DNA of 8,906 nucleotides, from contig NZ_DASSES010000138.1 of the NCBI RefSeq assembly GCF_035695185.1, positions 1 to 8,906 on the forward strand, in the 5' to 3' direction. Shown here one piece after another: positions 1 to 5,656 of this stretch. Position numbers and translations under genes: made by a program. Source of the DNA: Frateuria_A sp035695185. Its GTDB lineage: Bacteria; Pseudomonadota; Gammaproteobacteria; Xanthomonadales; Rhodanobacteraceae. Numbering within the stretch: the first letter of the stretch is position 1; the number at the start of each line of letters is the position of its first letter. The notes below the pieces were generated by a model. That model was given only the letters and a program-made list of their open reading frames with translations, searched no databases and had not been told where the DNA came from.

Positions 1-40
1 CCAGCGTGTTGTCGAGCAAGGGGGACGTTTCGATAGTCAC
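1..40 (-). CDS. Partial gene, N-terminus only, unknown function
   Basis: Only the first 13 codons are visible, because the gene runs off the left edge. It starts with GTG at 40-38, and this codon overlaps the TGA stop of the preceding gene in a GTGA junction. On the minus strand an AGGAGG ribosome binding site lies about 8 bases ahead of the GTG, inside the end of the upstream gene. That spacing is close to ideal and decides the start. The readable peptide is MTIETSPLLDNTL, too short to assign. Its place as third gene after an AlpA regulator suggests part of the element's early or replication operon, but that is inference. Confidence 0.6.
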   Translation of the reverse strand, partial: MTIETSPLLDNTL

Positions 41-612
41 GCGTGGCCCTCCTGCGGGATTCGATGAAGCGACCAAGTAGCGATCACGGCATCGTCGGGA
101 CCGATAGGCAACCACGTGGCCGGGTTGGCCACGGAGGCGCGCACCTCGTCGGCGACTGAGTTGATGGCGCGGCTCGCGCCCGCCAGCGCCCGGGACACCT
201 CGCGCGCTTCGGTGCGCTCCTTCGCCAGCGTGCGTACGGTGGCGGGATTGGCCAGGTCGCTGGCGGCGTCTTCGGCTGGGGATGCTGCAGCCTCCACCTG
301 GGCGACCCAACGCAGAAGCGCCTCGGCGTCGAGTTGTACCGTTGGCCCTTCGCCGATCACGTACAGCCAGAACACCAGGCGCACGGCGCCGGCATGTTCC
401 GGCCCCTGGTAGGCGTCGGGCTTGTCGATCGCCAATGCGATACGGCGCACGCCTGGCGGGAGCGGCGCGCGCTCGTCGGGCTCCGCATCCAGGTCGTTGG
501 GCGAGAACATGCGCAGGGAAACGCCGGGGATGGGTGCGCGCATGGCTTCGTTTGCCAGCGCCACGAGCTGGGCCAATTCATCGCCGGTGACGGGGCTGTT
601 CGTGGTGCTCAT
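37..612 (-). CDS. Hypothetical protein of the integrated element
   Basis: A 191-residue protein that I do not recognise. The open frame continues upstream to 765, but the start at 612 (MSTTNSPVTG) is preferred. Its ATG overlaps the TGA of the AlpA-like gene in an ATGA junction, and a GAGGT ribosome binding site lies about 10 bases ahead. The upstream extension is arginine-rich, as expected of a shadow of the AlpA gene. The protein looks soluble and has no signal peptide or clear membrane segment. Residues 55-90 look beta-rich, with an IALAID strand and a hydrophobic LVFWLYVIG stretch. Residues 95-165 look helical and rich in Ala, Glu and Arg, and the phrase ANPAT occurs twice (about 121 and 162). 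Translational coupling ties it to the regulator in front and the partial gene behind. Confidence 0.75.
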   Translation of the reverse strand: MSTTNSPVTGDELAQLVALANEAMRAPIPGVSLRMFSPNDLDAEPDERAPLPPGVRRIALAIDKPDAYQGPEHAGAVRLVFWLYVIGEGPTVQLDAEALLRWVAQVEAAASPAEDAASDLANPATVRTLAKERTEAREVSRALAGASRAINSVADEVRASVANPATWLPIGPDDAVIATWSLHRIPQEGHA

Positions 613-827
613 GCGGCCACCTCGTGACGCGCGGCGGCGCGCTCGCGGATCCATCCGGCGATCTCGGACTCGAGCCACGCCACGGAGGGCAACGAAAGGC
701 GCTTTGGAAACTTGCCGGCCTTCTCCAGGCGCAGGAGGTGAACGTTGCTGTAGGTGATGCCCCACTCCTGCTTAATGCGCGGATAGGTGACGATGCGATC
801 GTGAGCGGGGGTGCTGTTATCGGTCAT
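609..827 (-). CDS. AlpA-family helix-turn-helix regulator
   Basis: A 72-residue protein resembling the AlpA/prophage CP4-57 regulator family, small MerR-like winged-helix DNA-binding proteins. Members activate or repress integrase and excisionase genes of prophages and islands. Visible features are the N-terminal strand with RIVTYPRIKQEWGITYSN (about 11-28), the helix-turn-helix part with HLLRLEKAGKFPKRLSL (about 30-46), and the C-terminal helix VAWLESEIAGWIRER (about 49-63). The phrases KAGKFPKRL and WLESEIAGWI are the most family-like. The length fits a complete family member. Its stop overlaps the start of the next gene by four bases. The ribosome binding site ahead of 827 is weak. The probable role is control of the element's excision and of its own operon, by analogy with the family. 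Confidence 0.85.
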   Translation of the reverse strand: MTDNSTPAHDRIVTYPRIKQEWGITYSNVHLLRLEKAGKFPKRLSLPSVAWLESEIAGWIRERAAARHEVAA

Positions 828-1231
828 GGCGGTTTGCTCAGATGAAGTTCTAGACGCCGCGGCACGAAGCGCATACGGGATGCACCACGGCCATGGGACT
901 GCTTCGTCTGTTCAGTCGAACGCGACCGGGCGACGGGCCCTTTGTGTCTGTCGTGGACACACGCACAACTGCTCTTTCAGTTGGACGGGCTTTCGCCCTT
1001 GCCTCATTGCGAGACGTGTCCTTTTAACGAGCGCTGCGTCGCTCGGCGGTTGTTCCGGCACCGGCCCCCTTCGAGCGAATACGCTACATGGGGCCTCAAA
1101 CGGCGTCTACTGGGCACACGGCTAAACCAACGGCCTGGCTCGCGAAAAAATCAATTGGCCGATGCGTGTCGTGGCGTGTGGTTGCGCCATTTCCACCCGA
1201 ACGCTCGGCTCCGGGTCGCAGGGATTTCGGC
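828..1231. other. 404-base stretch without a convincing gene
   Basis: This interval separates the AlpA-like gene from the 3' end of the integrase gene, both on the minus strand, so the promoter of the AlpA operon should lie in it. It looks less GC-rich than its surroundings. Two short perfect inverted repeats are visible. TGTGTC / GACACA spans 943-961 with a 7-base spacer. CGAGCG / CGCTCG spans 1028-1045 with a 6-base spacer. The octamer TGTCGTGG occurs at 949-956 and again at 1167-1174. The plus-strand open frames here have no ribosome binding site or family resemblance and were not called. I see no good sigma-70 promoter and no rho-independent terminator for the integrase. Confidence 0.5.
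943..961. promoter_or_regulatory. Inverted repeat, possible operator
   Basis: Six-base arms TGTGTC and GACACA are separated by 7 bases, 116 bases upstream of the start of the AlpA-like gene. The size and spacing suit a dimeric regulator, and the position suits control of the AlpA operon. No protein can be assigned, and a short repeat of this kind can arise by chance. Confidence 0.25.
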
Positions 1232-2662
1232 TTAATTTTTGCCGCGCAGAATGCGCTCTAACTCCGCGTCGAACGCGTCCAGCGCCTGGCGCTTCTCTGG
1301 CAGGTATAGCTCCGGGTTGTTCCGGTAGTGCGTGCCCGTGACCCCTGCAACGCCGTGGCTCTGCAGCCGGTCGGCCAGCTCGTCGGGGATGCCCGCGGCC
1401 TGCATCATTTGCGCGCAGGTGCGGCGTAGGTCGCGCGGAGTGAATGGCGCGATCTTCTTTCCGTCGAGCGTTCCGTGTTCGGACTCCAGCCAGTTACGCA
1501 CCGCGCTGGCCGGCGATGCAATGTCGATCGGCCCCTGTTCCGTGGTCGACCACGGCCACGCGCGCGAACCGCTTACGCGGCGCACGCGCTCCAGGATCTC
1601 GACCATGCGATCAGACATCGGCACCAGGTGCACGCGAGGCTGACCGCCGCGGCCCTTGCGGTCCACCAACGACACCCGCCGCTTATCCACGTCGTAGGAG
1701 GCCCAAGGCTCGCGCGCGAGCTGGTGGGTGCGCTGGCCACCGCTGGCGATCGTGAAGCGCAGGAGGTCGGCCATCACGGGGCCCACTCGCGGGGCCTTGT
1801 CGATGGTGTCCCAGAAGTGCCGCAGCTCCGTCGGCGATAGGGCGCGCGTTCCCGGCGTTGACTTTGCCTCGCGCGGGATGCTCGCCATCGGGTTGGACCG
1901 GATTGCGTACGTGCGGGTGGTGGCGCGCGCGACGGAGTTTTCCGATTGCATCCCGTAGGCGAACGCCGCGCGCAAGAAGGATTGCACCTTGTCCGCGCTG
2001 CCCTGGGCGCCGTTCTCGCTCTGCCGGCCCTTGCTGCCGCGGCCGGTCTTGGGCCGGGCCGTGCTCCCGTGGAAGATCGGGCGCAGCAACGCCACGACGT
2101 GCGCCGGCTCCACGTCCCGAGCCTTCATCGAAAGCAGGGCGGGCGCCTGTTCCTCGAGCTTCGCGGCGATGCGCTCCCATTCCTTAATCTGCCGCTTTGT
2201 GGCCGGCGCGCGCTTCTCGGACCCCTCTTTGCGCCACGTTGTGTAGTCCTGCAGCAGATCCTTGAGCGTGCCGCGCTCGCTATCGACCGCGCGCAGGTGC
2301 TTGGCGCGCTCGCGCTCCTCCACCGGGTTGCGCCCCTCGTTGATGAGCGCGAGCGTCCGCGTGGCTTCCTCGCGCGCCTGCTTCAAGCTCAGCGCGCGCA
2401 GGCCGCTTGGGAACTGGTCGCGCGGCGCCGTGTCTGGGATAGGGGCGCCGTCACTCTGGCGCACGTAGTGGCCAAGCCTGATGCGCCGGACGCCTTCGCC
2501 CGGGATCCGCTTGATGAGCACCCACGTCATGGCGCCACCGGGCGAAACGCGCAGCGCCAGCCCACGAACGAGCCCGTCCGCATAGTCGACTTGCTTGTCC
2601 GTCGGCTTGATGGCATCGAGAAACTTTTGGGTCAGGCTGCTACGATCTCGGCTCTTCGGCAT
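1232..2662 (-). CDS. Tyrosine-type site-specific integrase
   Basis: A complete 476-residue tyrosine recombinase of the tRNA-targeting phage/island type. It catalyses integration and excision of the element by strand exchange through a covalent phosphotyrosine. Residues about 10-115 form the N-terminal DUF4102-like arm-binding domain, with a YADG..VRGLALRVS strand region. About 130-240 form the core-binding domain, and about 270-460 the catalytic domain. Candidate active-site residues are Arg311 (SGGQRTHQ), Lys336 (VDRKGRG), Arg413 (TPRDLRRT), His436 (LQSHGV) and the nucleophile Tyr446 (GTHYRN). His436 and Tyr446 have the usual 10-residue spacing. The usual His of HxLR is Arg410, a change seen in other members. 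A basic, Gly-rich segment (about 200-223) looks like an inserted loop. The gene ends with TAA and starts with ATG behind a weak ribosome binding site, 157 bases from the tRNA-Thr att site. Confidence 0.95.
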   Translation of the reverse strand: MPKSRDRSSLTQKFLDAIKPTDKQVDYADGLVRGLALRVSPGGAMTWVLIKRIPGEGVRRIRLGHYVRQSDGAPIPDTAPRDQFPSGLRALSLKQAREEATRTLALINEGRNPVEERERAKHLRAVDSERGTLKDLLQDYTTWRKEGSEKRAPATKRQIKEWERIAAKLEEQAPALLSMKARDVEPAHVVALLRPIFHGSTARPKTGRGSKGRQSENGAQGSADKVQSFLRAAFAYGMQSENSVARATTRTYAIRSNPMASIPREAKSTPGTRALSPTELRHFWDTIDKAPRVGPVMADLLRFTIASGGQRTHQLAREPWASYDVDKRRVSLVDRKGRGGQPRVHLVPMSDRMVEILERVRRVSGSRAWPWSTTEQGPIDIASPASAVRNWLESEHGTLDGKKIAPFTPRDLRRTCAQMMQAAGIPDELADRLQSHGVAGVTGTHYRNNPELYLPEKRQALDAFDAELERILRGKN

Positions 2663-2679
2663 GGCGTCCAGTCAACGCT

Positions 2680-2723
2680 AGGCAACAAGTAAGGGTGTCT
2701 CGGCAGGATTTCCCTTGTTGCCT
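2680..2723. repeat. Inverted pair of AGGCAACAAG, candidate arm sites
   Basis: AGGCAACAAG at 2680-2689 faces its exact inverse CTTGTTGCCT at 2714-2723. The pair starts 18 bases upstream of the integrase start codon. A third direct copy of AGGCAACAA lies at 2781-2789. Short repeated sites between an integrase gene and the att core are typical of integrase arm-binding sites or of sites for an excisionase or AlpA-type regulator. The pair could also form a hairpin in the integrase leader. The repetition is directly visible; the binding role is inference. Confidence 0.6.
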
Positions 2724-2740
2724 GATGTTACTACGTGAAG

Positions 2741-2751
2741 CGCTCAGAGCG
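2741..2751. repeat. Small perfect palindrome between int and att core
   Basis: CGCTC A GAGCG forms a perfect 5-base inverted repeat around a single base. It is nested between CTACG (2731-2735) and CGTAG (2757-2761), which also face each other. Together they make a symmetrical patch between the second and third AGGCAACAA copies. It could be a bending-protein or regulator site within the attachment region. The function is unknown and chance is possible. Confidence 0.3.
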
Positions 2752-2780
2752 AGGCGCGTAGCGGCCTGGCAGCCTGCAGA

Positions 2781-2789
2781 AGGCAACAA
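2781..2789 (+). repeat. Third copy of AGGCAACAA
   Basis: This is a direct repeat of the motif at 2680-2688, 30 bases from the tRNA-derived att core. With the inverted pair nearer the integrase, it makes three copies in 110 bases on the element side of the junction, and I noticed none on the chromosomal side. The distribution suits integrase arm sites on one attP arm. Confidence 0.5.
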
Positions 2790-2819
2790 TTCAAGTCGGC
2801 AGCAAACACGAACAACGCG

Positions 2820-2864
2820 TTTGTAATCAGTAGGTCGCGGGTTCGACTCCTGCTGCCGGCACCA
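2820..2864 (+). pseudogene. tRNA-Thr(TGT) 3' half; element attachment site
   Basis: The segment matches a tRNA from the anticodon loop to the encoded CCA. The loop TTTGTAA (2820-2826) carries anticodon TGT at 2822-2824. The 3' anticodon strand is TCAGT (2827-2831) and the variable loop is AGGTC. The T-arm is GCGGG / TTCGACT / CCTGC (2837-2853). The 3' acceptor strand TGCCGGC, discriminator A and CCA end at 2864. The 5' half is missing: the five bases before the loop do not pair properly with TCAGT, and no D-arm is present. This is the expected footprint of tyrosine-integrase insertion at a tRNA anticodon loop, leaving a duplicated 3' half next to the chromosome. It is not a functional tRNA by itself. 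The intact copy should lie at the opposite end of the element. Confidence 0.9.
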
Positions 2865-2865
2865 G

Positions 2866-2885
2866 CCGCGCGCCAGCGCGCGCGG
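2866..2885 (+). repeat. GC-only hairpin just after the tRNA 3' half
   Basis: CCGCGCGC (2866-2873) and GCGCGCGG (2878-2885) form a perfect 8-base-pair stem with a CAGC loop, two bases beyond the tRNA CCA end. There is no T-run behind it, so it is not a standard rho-independent terminator. It may mark the 3' end of the original tRNA-Thr transcript, or add structure to the arginase 5' leader, since the arginase start is 26 bases further on. Confidence 0.4.
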
Positions 2886-2911
2886 GCACCCACCGGACGG
2901 ACGAGGCCCCT

Positions 2912-3826
2912 ATGACCCAGCAGACAGTCAGCTTGATCGGCGCACCCACCGACATCGGCGCAGGCCATCGCGGCGCGTCGATGGGGCCCGAGGCGCTGCG
3001 CGTGGCCCGGTTGGGCGAGAAGCTGGAGGCGCGCGGGCTGAAGGTGCTCGATCGCGGCAACCTGCAGGGTCCGCTCAATCCCTGGCTGCCGCCGGAGAAC
3101 GGCTACCGCCACCTGGACGAGGTGGCGGCCTGGAACATGGCCGTCCATACGGCCGTGCGGCAGGAACTGCAGGCCGGCCGCGTGCCGGTGATGCTGGGTG
3201 GTGACCACTGCCTGGCGATCGGTTCGATCTCCGCCGTGGCCGACCATTGCCGCGACACCGGCAAGAAGCTGCGCGTGCTCTGGCTGGACGCGCACGCGGA
3301 CTTCAACACTGCTGACGCCACGCCATCGGGCAACATCCATGGCATGCCGGTGGCCTGCCTGTGCGGCAACGGACCGGACGTGCTCACCGGGATCGGCAAC
3401 CATCGCCCGTCGACCTCGCCGCACGTGTTCCGCCAGGTCGGCATCCGCTCGGTGGACGATGACGAGAAGAAGCTGGTGCGCGAGGCCGGGATGCAGATCT
3501 TCGACATGCGCCACATCGACGAGGTCGGCATGAAGCGCACGATGGAAGAGGCGCTGGCCGACGTCGACGGGAACACCCACCTGCACGTCAGCTTCGACGT
3601 CGATTTCCTCGACCCGGCGATCGCGCCGGGCGTGGGCACCACCGTGCGCGGTGGCCCGACCTACCGCGAGGCGCAGCTGTGCATGGAGATGATCGCCGAT
3701 ACCGGTCGCCTGGGCTCGCTGGACATCGTCGAGCTCAATCCTGCCTACGACAAGCGCAACCAGACCGGCAAGCTGGCGGTGGACCTGGTCGAGTCGCTGT
3801 TCGGCAAGTCCACGCTGATCCGCTGA
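2912..3826 (+). CDS. rocF: Arginase
   Basis: A 304-residue arginase, the usual family length, hydrolysing L-arginine to L-ornithine and urea in the cytoplasm with a two-manganese centre. The metal ligands are all visible: His99 (GGDHC), Asp126, His128 and Asp130 (DAHADFN), and Asp229 and Asp231 (SFDVDFLDP). His143 in NIHGMP matches the proton-shuttle histidine of human arginase I, and Glu274 in VELNP matches its substrate-binding glutamate. These make it arginase rather than agmatinase. The residue after His99 is Cys instead of the common Ser. The ATG at 2912 has a GAGG ribosome binding site about 6 bases upstream. It is the first chromosomal gene past the attachment site. Any promoter lying upstream of the tRNA would have been displaced by the insertion, so its expression may depend on the element or on the 47-base spacer. 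Confidence 0.96.
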   Translation: MTQQTVSLIGAPTDIGAGHRGASMGPEALRVARLGEKLEARGLKVLDRGNLQGPLNPWLPPENGYRHLDEVAAWNMAVHTAVRQELQAGRVPVMLGGDHCLAIGSISAVADHCRDTGKKLRVLWLDAHADFNTADATPSGNIHGMPVACLCGNGPDVLTGIGNHRPSTSPHVFRQVGIRSVDDDEKKLVREAGMQIFDMRHIDEVGMKRTMEEALADVDGNTHLHVSFDVDFLDPAIAPGVGTTVRGGPTYREAQLCMEMIADTGRLGSLDIVELNPAYDKRNQTGKLAVDLVESLFGKSTLIR

Positions 3827-3891
3827 CCGCCGGCGCCGGACTGCGACAGAACCGCGCATACCGGCGCGGCTTGCGAACGCCTATCATCGAC

Positions 3892-3918
3892 CGGCTGGCG
3901 GCCGCATGCCGCCGGCCG
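3892..3918 (+). promoter_or_regulatory. Strong hairpin in the trpS leader
   Basis: CGGCTGGCGGC (3892-3902) and GCCGCCGGCCG (3908-3918) form an 11-base-pair stem with one T-G pair and the loop CGCAT. A TATCAT hexamer at 3882-3887 could be a -10 box, though no good -35 box is visible. If it is used, the transcript would begin at or within this hairpin, giving trpS a structured 5' end 26 bases before its start codon. There is no T-run, so it is not an arginase terminator of the standard kind. The spacer 3827-3944 holds nothing else I can identify. Confidence 0.35.
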
Positions 3919-3944
3919 CGTACTCACACCCAGAATCCGACGTC

Positions 3945-5303
3945 ATGAACCGAACCCGCGTCCTCACCGGCATTACCACCACCGGTACCCCGCACCTTGG
4001 CAACTACGCCGGCGCCATCCGCCCGGCGATCGCCGCCAGCCGCCGCGAGGATGTCGACGCGTTCTTCTTCATGGCCGACTACCACGCGCTGATCAAGAGC
4101 GACGACCCCGCGCGCGTGGCGCGTTCGCGGCTGGAAATCGCCGCAAGCTGGCTGGCCTGTGGGCTGGATCCGGAGCGGGTGACGTTCTACCGCCAGTCCG
4201 ACATCTCCGAGATTCCCGAGCTCACCTGGATGCTCACCTGCGTCACCGCCAAGGGCCTGCTGAACCGCGCACACGCCTACAAGGCGGCGGTCGACCGCAA
4301 CGTGGAGACCGGCGAGGACCCGGATGCCGGCGTCACCGCGGGCCTGTACATGTACCCGGTGCTGATGGCGGCCGACATCCTCGCCTTCGACGCGCACAAG
4401 GTGCCGGTCGGGCGCGACCAGATCCAGCACCTGGAGATGGCGCGCGACATCGCGCAGCGCTTCAACCACATCTACGGCGAGGATTCGTTCGTGCTGCCGG
4501 AGGTGCAGATCGAGGAGCAGGTGGCGACGCTGCCGGGGCTGGACGGTCGCAAGATGTCCAAGAGCTACGACAACACGATCCCGCTGTTCGCCGGCGGCGC
4601 CAAGGCGCTGCGCGAGGCGGTGATGCGCATCGTCACCGATTCGCGCCTGCCGGGTGAGCCGAAGGACCCCGACTGCTCCTCGCTGTACACGCTCTACCGC
4701 GCGTTCGCCAGCGACGCCGACGCCGGCGCGTTCCGCGGCGCGCTGGCGTCGGGGCTGTCCTGGGGCGAGGCGAAGCAGGCCCTGTTCGACCTGCTCGAGG
4801 GCCAGCTCGCGCCGATGCGCGAGCGCTACGAGGCGCTGATCGCGAAGCCCGCGGACATCGAGGACATACTGCAGGAAGGCGCGCGCAAGGCACGCGCCGT
4901 CGCTACCCCCAAGATGGCGCGCCTGCGCGACGCGGTCGGGCTGGGCAGTCATGTGGTCGCCACCGGTGCCGCCGATGCGGCCCGGCCACGCGGGGACAAG
5001 CCGCCGCGCCTGGCCAGCTTTCGCGACGAGGACGGCCGCTTCCGCTTCCGGTTGTTTGCCGGCGACGGCGAGGAACTGCTGCTTTCGCGTGCCTTCGACG
5101 ACCCCAAGGCGGCCGGCGTGGCGCAGAAGCAGCTCAAGCAGGCCGGGGCCGCGGTGGTGTTGCGCGGCACGCCTACCGGCGTGACGCTGGAGCTCGGGGG
5201 CGAAGAGGTCGCCAGCACGCCCGTGTACGCCGACGCGGCAGCGCGCGACCAGGCGTGGGGCCGGTTGCGCGAGGCGCTCGACCAGCTCGCCGGCGCGGCC
5301 TGA
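3945..5303 (+). CDS. trpS: Tryptophan--tRNA ligase with C-terminal extension
   Basis: A 452-residue class I aminoacyl-tRNA synthetase that charges tRNA-Trp with tryptophan using ATP. The HIGH-type motif is TPHLGN (15-20) in an ITTTGTPHLGNYAGAI context, and the KMSKS loop is exact at 203-207 (GRKMSKSYDN). The segments YPVLMAADIL (137-146) and VPVGRDQIQHLEMARDIA (153-170) are TrpRS signatures. The catalytic and anticodon-binding core ends near residue 335, about the full length of E. coli TrpRS. Residues 336-452 are extra: a linker, then a domain with RFRFRLFAGDGEELLLS and a helix with AAGVAQKQLKQAG that recalls YegP/DUF1508. An ATG at 3906 would add 13 residues but sits in a hairpin loop, and the conserved protein begins at MNRTRVLTG. 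No clear ribosome binding site is visible. The next gene follows after 11 bases. Confidence 0.95.
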   Translation: MNRTRVLTGITTTGTPHLGNYAGAIRPAIAASRREDVDAFFFMADYHALIKSDDPARVARSRLEIAASWLACGLDPERVTFYRQSDISEIPELTWMLTCVTAKGLLNRAHAYKAAVDRNVETGEDPDAGVTAGLYMYPVLMAADILAFDAHKVPVGRDQIQHLEMARDIAQRFNHIYGEDSFVLPEVQIEEQVATLPGLDGRKMSKSYDNTIPLFAGGAKALREAVMRIVTDSRLPGEPKDPDCSSLYTLYRAFASDADAGAFRGALASGLSWGEAKQALFDLLEGQLAPMRERYEALIAKPADIEDILQEGARKARAVATPKMARLRDAVGLGSHVVATGAADAARPRGDKPPRLASFRDEDGRFRFRLFAGDGEELLLSRAFDDPKAAGVAQKQLKQAGAAVVLRGTPTGVTLELGGEEVASTPVYADAAARDQAWGRLREALDQLAGAA

Positions 5304-5314
5304 GGAGGACGGCG

Positions 5315-5656
5315 ATGTTCCGTTATCTCGCCCTGCTGTTGCTGGCCCCCTGGTTGCTGATCCTGGGCTGGGCCTATTTCACCTATCCCAAGAGCCTGCC
5401 GCGCACCATGGCGCGCCGGGTGTTCGACGGGTTGGCCCTGGTGCTGGCCGCCGCCGCCGCGGCATGGAGTGCCGCCTGGGGTTTCATGGCTGCGCCGCCG
5501 GCGCACGTCGACGCGTTCGGCCGTGCCAGCGGTGCGATCTGGCAGCAGGTGCTGCCGGCCTTGCTCGGCTACGGCGCCTGCGTGGGCGTGCTGGCCGTGG
5601 CGATGCTGATCCGCTACCTGCTGTGGCGCCCGACCCGCGCCGGAGAGTCGACATGA
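5315..5656 (+). CDS. Small inner-membrane protein, three helices
   Basis: A 113-residue hydrophobic protein that I do not recognise. Three probable membrane segments are visible, at residues about 3-22, 38-58 and 80-104. Short basic parts (KSLPRTMARR near 26-35, RYLLWRPTR near 100-108) suggest loop orientation. The start at 5315 is fixed by a near-perfect GAGGAGG ribosome binding site 6-7 bases upstream; an earlier in-frame GTG at 5255 lies inside trpS and is unlikely. The gene begins 11 bases after the trpS stop, and its TGA overlaps the next ATG in an ATGA junction. Co-transcription with both neighbours is therefore likely, and translational coupling with the following gene is probable. No function can be inferred from sequence alone. 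Confidence 0.85.
   Translation: MFRYLALLLLAPWLLILGWAYFTYPKSLPRTMARRVFDGLALVLAAAAAAWSAAWGFMAAPPAHVDAFGRASGAIWQQVLPALLGYGACVGVLAVAMLIRYLLWRPTRAGEST

Larger units (their letters stand above)
1..2864. mobile_element. One end of an integrated element at tRNA-Thr
   Basis: This stretch reads as the terminal part of a genomic island or integrative element. It holds a tyrosine integrase, an AlpA-type regulator and small unrecognised genes, and it ends exactly in a duplicated 3' half of a tRNA-Thr gene. Beyond that point ordinary chromosomal genes begin with arginase. Tyrosine recombinases commonly use the 3' half of tRNA genes as attB, and the incoming attP restores the tRNA. The other end, with the restored tRNA, must therefore lie left of the window. 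No cargo such as defence, resistance or metabolic genes is visible in this part. The left limit given is only the window edge. Confidence 0.8.

Noticed and set aside
613..765. N-terminal extension of the 191-residue protein to 242 residues
   Set aside because: The extra part is an Arg-rich shadow of the AlpA gene. The ATGA overlap with a GAGGT site supports the start at 612.
811..1125. Plus-strand 104-codon frame opposite the start of the AlpA-like gene
   Set aside because: GTG start inside the AlpA gene, erratic composition and no recognisable motif.
942..1235. Plus-strand 97-codon frame with a Cys-rich PHCETCPFNERC stretch
   Set aside because: It needs a TTG start without a ribosome binding site, the rest is arginine-rich filler, and it ends on the integrase stop. 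The cysteine spacing matches no family I know.
2744..3859. Minus-strand 371-codon frame across the arginase gene
   Set aside because: It is His/Arg/Ala-rich antisense to a certain arginase. A second minus frame reading GVEPATY out of the tRNA is a common false ORF near tRNA genes.
3906..3944. Upstream ATG for trpS at 3906
   Set aside because: It lies in a hairpin loop, has no ribosome binding site, and adds residues before the conserved MNRTRVLTG start.
3827..3944. T-box or tryptophan leader peptide for trpS
   Set aside because: No short frame with clustered Trp codons, no T-box sequence and no terminator with a T-run.
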